9,345 bases of DNA. It comes from JAAZGD01 sp034003765. Lineage in GTDB: Bacteria; Bacillota; Clostridia; Peptostreptococcales; Anaerovoracaceae. The position numbers and the translations under genes are program-made. The DNA lies in contig JAVEXZ010000032.1 in assembly GCA_034003765.1 (NCBI GenBank), forward strand, positions 1 through 9,345. The letters run 5' to 3'. Each line of letters begins with the position of its first letter. Position 1 is the stretch's first letter. The notes under the pieces are model-generated. The model saw only the letters and a list, made by a program, of their open reading frames with translations, did no database searches and was not told the origin of the DNA. This document shows positions 6,761 through 9,345 of this stretch, piece by piece.

Positions 6761-7713
6761 ATGATAAGTAAAAATACGGAAACCTTCGAAACCATATTAA
6801 ATTCCCTGATAAAGTATTCCAAATGGATAGTAATCGTAATCCTTATTCTGATTCTATTGTCTGGAGTTCTTGTTGTGCAAAATGATGAAGCTGCAGTAAT
6901 TCTTAGGTTCGGGAAAATCACTGGAGAGGGCGAAGGCCAGATAAAAGGACCAGGACTCCATTTTACCTTCCCTTACATAGTTGACGAAGTTATTAGGGTG
7001 CCTGTAGGAAAGGTCCAAGAGCAAACTATTAAAACTCACTATGGAGAGGGTTCTTGGATAAGTTCTGACATTCCCAATAGCGGATATATACTTACAGGAG
7101 ATCAGAACATCATTCTCATTAATGTAAAGGCCAAGTACAGAATAGATGACCCAGTGCAATACGCCCTATACTACAATGAAATCCCTGAAATTATAGATGG
7201 AGTTATAAGCGGAGAATTAAACCAAATAATATCAAATATGAATGTGGATAGTGTCTTAACTAGCGGTAAGAGTGATATAGTTTCTGCCCTAACAAGAGAC
7301 GGCCAGCGACAATTCAACGAAATAGGCCTAGGAATTAAGATTACTAATATAGAGCTGACAGATGTTGTTCCTCCCTCTGAAACAGTTAAGTTTTTTAATG
7401 GGGTTAACACTGCAGCAGTAGAAAAAGAAACAAGAATTCAACAGGCCAAGCAGTATCAATCAGCGGCTATACCAGAGGCAGAAGCCAAGGCAAGCACCCT
7501 AATAAAAAGGCCCAAATAGACCAGTCCAACTTGGTGTCAATTGCTAATTCCGAAGTGTCAGAATTTAATGGCCTTTATCAGCAATATATAACTAATCCAA
7601 AAGCTATTATGAATGGAGCTTTTCGTCTACGAGTAGCTGCTGCCATGCAAAAGATGGGTGCTACCATAGTGGTTCCTGAAGACGGAACACCGCCGAAACT
7701 TTTTTTACCGTAA
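6761..7713 (+). pseudogene. second HflK-like SPFH/Band 7 gene, frameshifted near its 3' end
   Basis: An N-terminal helix (about 21-42) is followed by an SPFH domain beginning VVQNDEAAVILRFGKI, with GPGLHFTFPYIVDEV and the HflK-type NIELTDVVPPSETVKFF motif. A coiled coil with KETRIQQAKQYQ and PEAEAKA comes next. The open frame stops at TAG 7517-7519 after 252 aa. The family-like sequence resumes in the -1 frame (KKAQIDQSNLVSIANSE) and runs to TAA at 7711-7713, ending in a normal HflK-like tail (VVPEDGTPPKLFLP). Adding one A to the five-A run at 7504-7508 restores a single 317-aa protein. The start ATG has AAAGGA 14 nt upstream, an unusually long spacing. Alternatives are a real deletion, programmed -1 slippage at A-AAA-AGG, or a sequencing error in the homopolymer. 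The gene is 10 nt before the ATPase. Confidence 0.8.
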
Positions 7714-7723
7714 AGGATAAATC

Positions 7724-9345
7724 ATGAAGAGCATCGACAATTTAGTGGGAGATTCTATAAAAGATCAGACTAGAGAATATATTCCTGAAAGGGATAAGAG
7801 AAAATTTAGCCGGGAGATAAGAAACTCTGTGGCAGCTTTGTCGTTCTTGCTTAGTGGTTTTTTATATAGCCTTGCTTTTCCGGACCAAGATGTAATCTAT
7901 AGTTTCATCTATTTGATTGGAGCTCTAGTTGTTGCTATTCCAATTTTCCGAACGGCAATAAGAGGATTCTTACAAAAAAACATGGCCTCGGCAATGGAAA
8001 TATTGGTTTCTATCGCAGTTATTGTCAGTATATTAAACAACCAATGCGTTATAGCTATCCTTATTCCCATAATTTTGACTCTAGTACATTTCTTTGAGGA
8101 AAAGAGCATCATGGGTGGGAGAGATGCTATTGAAGGGTTAAAAAAAATGCAGTCTACTACAGCTATCCTTTTGGAAGATGGAAGGGAGGTTGAAGTGGAT
8201 GCCATTAGCCTTAATAAGGGGGACCAAATCATTGTGAAGCCTGGCATGTCTCTACCAATAGACGGATCTGTATTAAAGGGTTCTTCAAGTATGGATCAAA
8301 AATCCCTAACAGGAGAATCCATTCCAAAAAATGTTGAAGTTGGGGACAAGGTTTTCGCAGGGACTATAAATATAGAGGGTGCTATTAGAGTCTTGGTAGA
8401 AAAAGAATATAGGGACACCTCCTTTCAAAAGATAGTTAAACTTCTTGAAGATGCGGAGGATATTACCCTTCCAGAAACCAGAATAATTGATAGATTTTTA
8501 GTTTATTATATTCCTTTGGCACTATTGGTTGCTACATTTGTATGGCTACTTTCTCAAGATATTTCCAAGGCTGTGGCTGTCTTAGTTGTAAGTTGTCCTT
8601 GCGGTTTAATGTTAGTAAGCTCGGCACCGATGATTGCTTCTTTAGCAGCAGCAACTGGCAGGGGGATACTAATAAAGAATTCTAAATTTATCGAAAAGTT
8701 GGCAAATGTTGATTGTCTTATATTTGATAAAACAGGAACAGCCACCCGGGGTATTTTAGAGGCCATAGGCTATTCACTAGATAAGGCGGGGTCTTACGAG
8801 GAGCTCCTAGCTACTGCCGCAAGTGTGGCATCTGGATCTATGCACCCCGTATCCCGATCAATAGTTGAAATATCGAGGGAGATTAATTTTGACCGAGACT
8901 ACCAAGTCACTGAACATGTGGGCAAAGGCTTAATCGGTAATAAGGCAGGCATGGAGATCATCGTAGGCAACTATAAATGGATCTCATCCTTGGGATATAA
9001 AGTTAACGACAAATACGATGTAGATGGTTGCTCTAGCTGGGTTGTAAAGGATAAGAAGGTCCTAGGTTGTTTGGTATTTAGAGATGTTCCAAGAGACGAT
9101 GCTCCTAAAATGATTTGTGATCTTGAGGCTCTGGGAATAGAGGATACCAGACTCCTGACAGGGGACAATGAAGTCTCTGCCGAACGTATTAGAAATGCAG
9201 TGGGGATTAAAAAAATGTATTGTAGACTGCTTCCCGAACAAAAGTTGGAAATGGTTAAGCATGTAATGAAGGATAAAATAGTTGCTTTTGTGGGAGATGG
9301 AATAAATGATGCTTTAGCTTTAGCAGAGGCAGACGTTGGAATAGC
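7724..9345 (+). CDS. P1B-type heavy-metal-translocating ATPase (3' end outside window)
   Basis: This is an ATP-driven transition-metal exporter; the visible part is 540 codons, open at the right edge. After a 36-residue N-terminus with no CXXC or His-rich metal-binding domain come four membrane helices (about 37-55, 60-82, 89-107, 108-126). The actuator domain carries TGES at 196-199. Two more helices follow, the second with the metal-binding CPC at 291-293. Next are the phosphorylation site DKTGT with Asp335, the P1B-specific His-Pro at 374-375 in the nucleotide domain, a TGD in LLTGDN, and GDGIND at 524-529. CPC fits the Cu or Zn/Cd/Pb subgroups. The residues that tell them apart lie in the last two helices, beyond the window. 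Two motif variants are odd: CPCG where CPCA is usual, and DKTGTATR where DKTGTLT is usual. AAAGGA (7712-7717), overlapping the previous stop, is the ribosome binding site. The frame is intact, unlike the two genes before it. Confidence 0.9.
   Translation, partial: MKSIDNLVGDSIKDQTREYIPERDKRKFSREIRNSVAALSFLLSGFLYSLAFPDQDVIYSFIYLIGALVVAIPIFRTAIRGFLQKNMASAMEILVSIAVIVSILNNQCVIAILIPIILTLVHFFEEKSIMGGRDAIEGLKKMQSTTAILLEDGREVEVDAISLNKGDQIIVKPGMSLPIDGSVLKGSSSMDQKSLTGESIPKNVEVGDKVFAGTINIEGAIRVLVEKEYRDTSFQKIVKLLEDAEDITLPETRIIDRFLVYYIPLALLVATFVWLLSQDISKAVAVLVVSCPCGLMLVSSAPMIASLAAATGRGILIKNSKFIEKLANVDCLIFDKTGTATRGILEAIGYSLDKAGSYEELLATAASVASGSMHPVSRSIVEISREINFDRDYQVTEHVGKGLIGNKAGMEIIVGNYKWISSLGYKVNDKYDVDGCSSWVVKDKKVLGCLVFRDVPRDDAPKMICDLEALGIEDTRLLTGDNEVSAERIRNAVGIKKMYCRLLPEQKLEMVKHVMKDKIVAFVGDGINDALALAEADVGI

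Noticed and set aside
7531..7713. A separate small gene of 60 codons starting with TTG
   Set aside because: Its sequence is the continuation of the HflK-like protein in the -1 frame and it has no ribosome binding site of its own, so it is the 3' part of the frameshifted gene.

Overview
The window is AT-rich and looks like a Gram-positive, Firmicutes-type chromosome, most plausibly Clostridia. The grounds are strong AGGAGG-type ribosome binding sites, sigma-70/sigma-A style promoters, a membrane-anchored extracellular peptidase carrying a copper-amine-oxidase-N-like domain, and a membrane-tethered LuxR-type regulator. The lineage is inferred; no rRNA or other marker gene is present. All genes read left to right on the + strand.

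Left part (1-3270). The window opens inside a gene for a regulator with hydrophobic N-terminal segments and a C-terminal LuxR/GerE helix-turn-helix (to 655). An extended -10 promoter and a very strong Shine-Dalgarno follow. They lead into a large membrane-anchored M28-family zinc peptidase (735-3197) with a CuAO-N-like domain, a PA insert domain, an intact M28 ligand set and a helical C-terminal region. A long G-rich hairpin followed by a T-rich tail (3214-3269) is a good candidate terminator for it.

Gap (3198-3571). Besides the terminator, it holds two tandem GGTTAAACA repeats 11 bp apart and a near-consensus promoter (TTGACG, 17 bp, TATACT) just upstream of the next operon.

Right part (3578 to the window end). 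A tightly packed operon (gaps of 9, 27 and 10 nt) encodes three SPFH/Band 7 proteins of HflK/HflC type followed by a P1B-type heavy-metal ATPase that runs off the right edge. The first SPFH protein is greatly enlarged, with about 460 residues of membrane helices and a charged cytoplasmic stretch before its SPFH domain. The second and third SPFH genes each carry one lesion in this sequence. In the HflC-like gene, a UGA stands where a conserved-looking Trp is expected. In the third gene, a one-base loss in an A-run shifts the frame 65 codons before the end. Both genes otherwise read cleanly, so the causes are recent inactivation, recoding or sequence error.

How the parts may work together (inference). 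The SPFH trio would assemble a membrane microdomain or cage that scaffolds or quality-controls a membrane client, and the co-transcribed P1B ATPase is the obvious candidate client. No ftsH gene is visible here. The regulator and peptidase form a separate unit on the left, and nothing in the sequence ties them functionally to the SPFH-ATPase operon.
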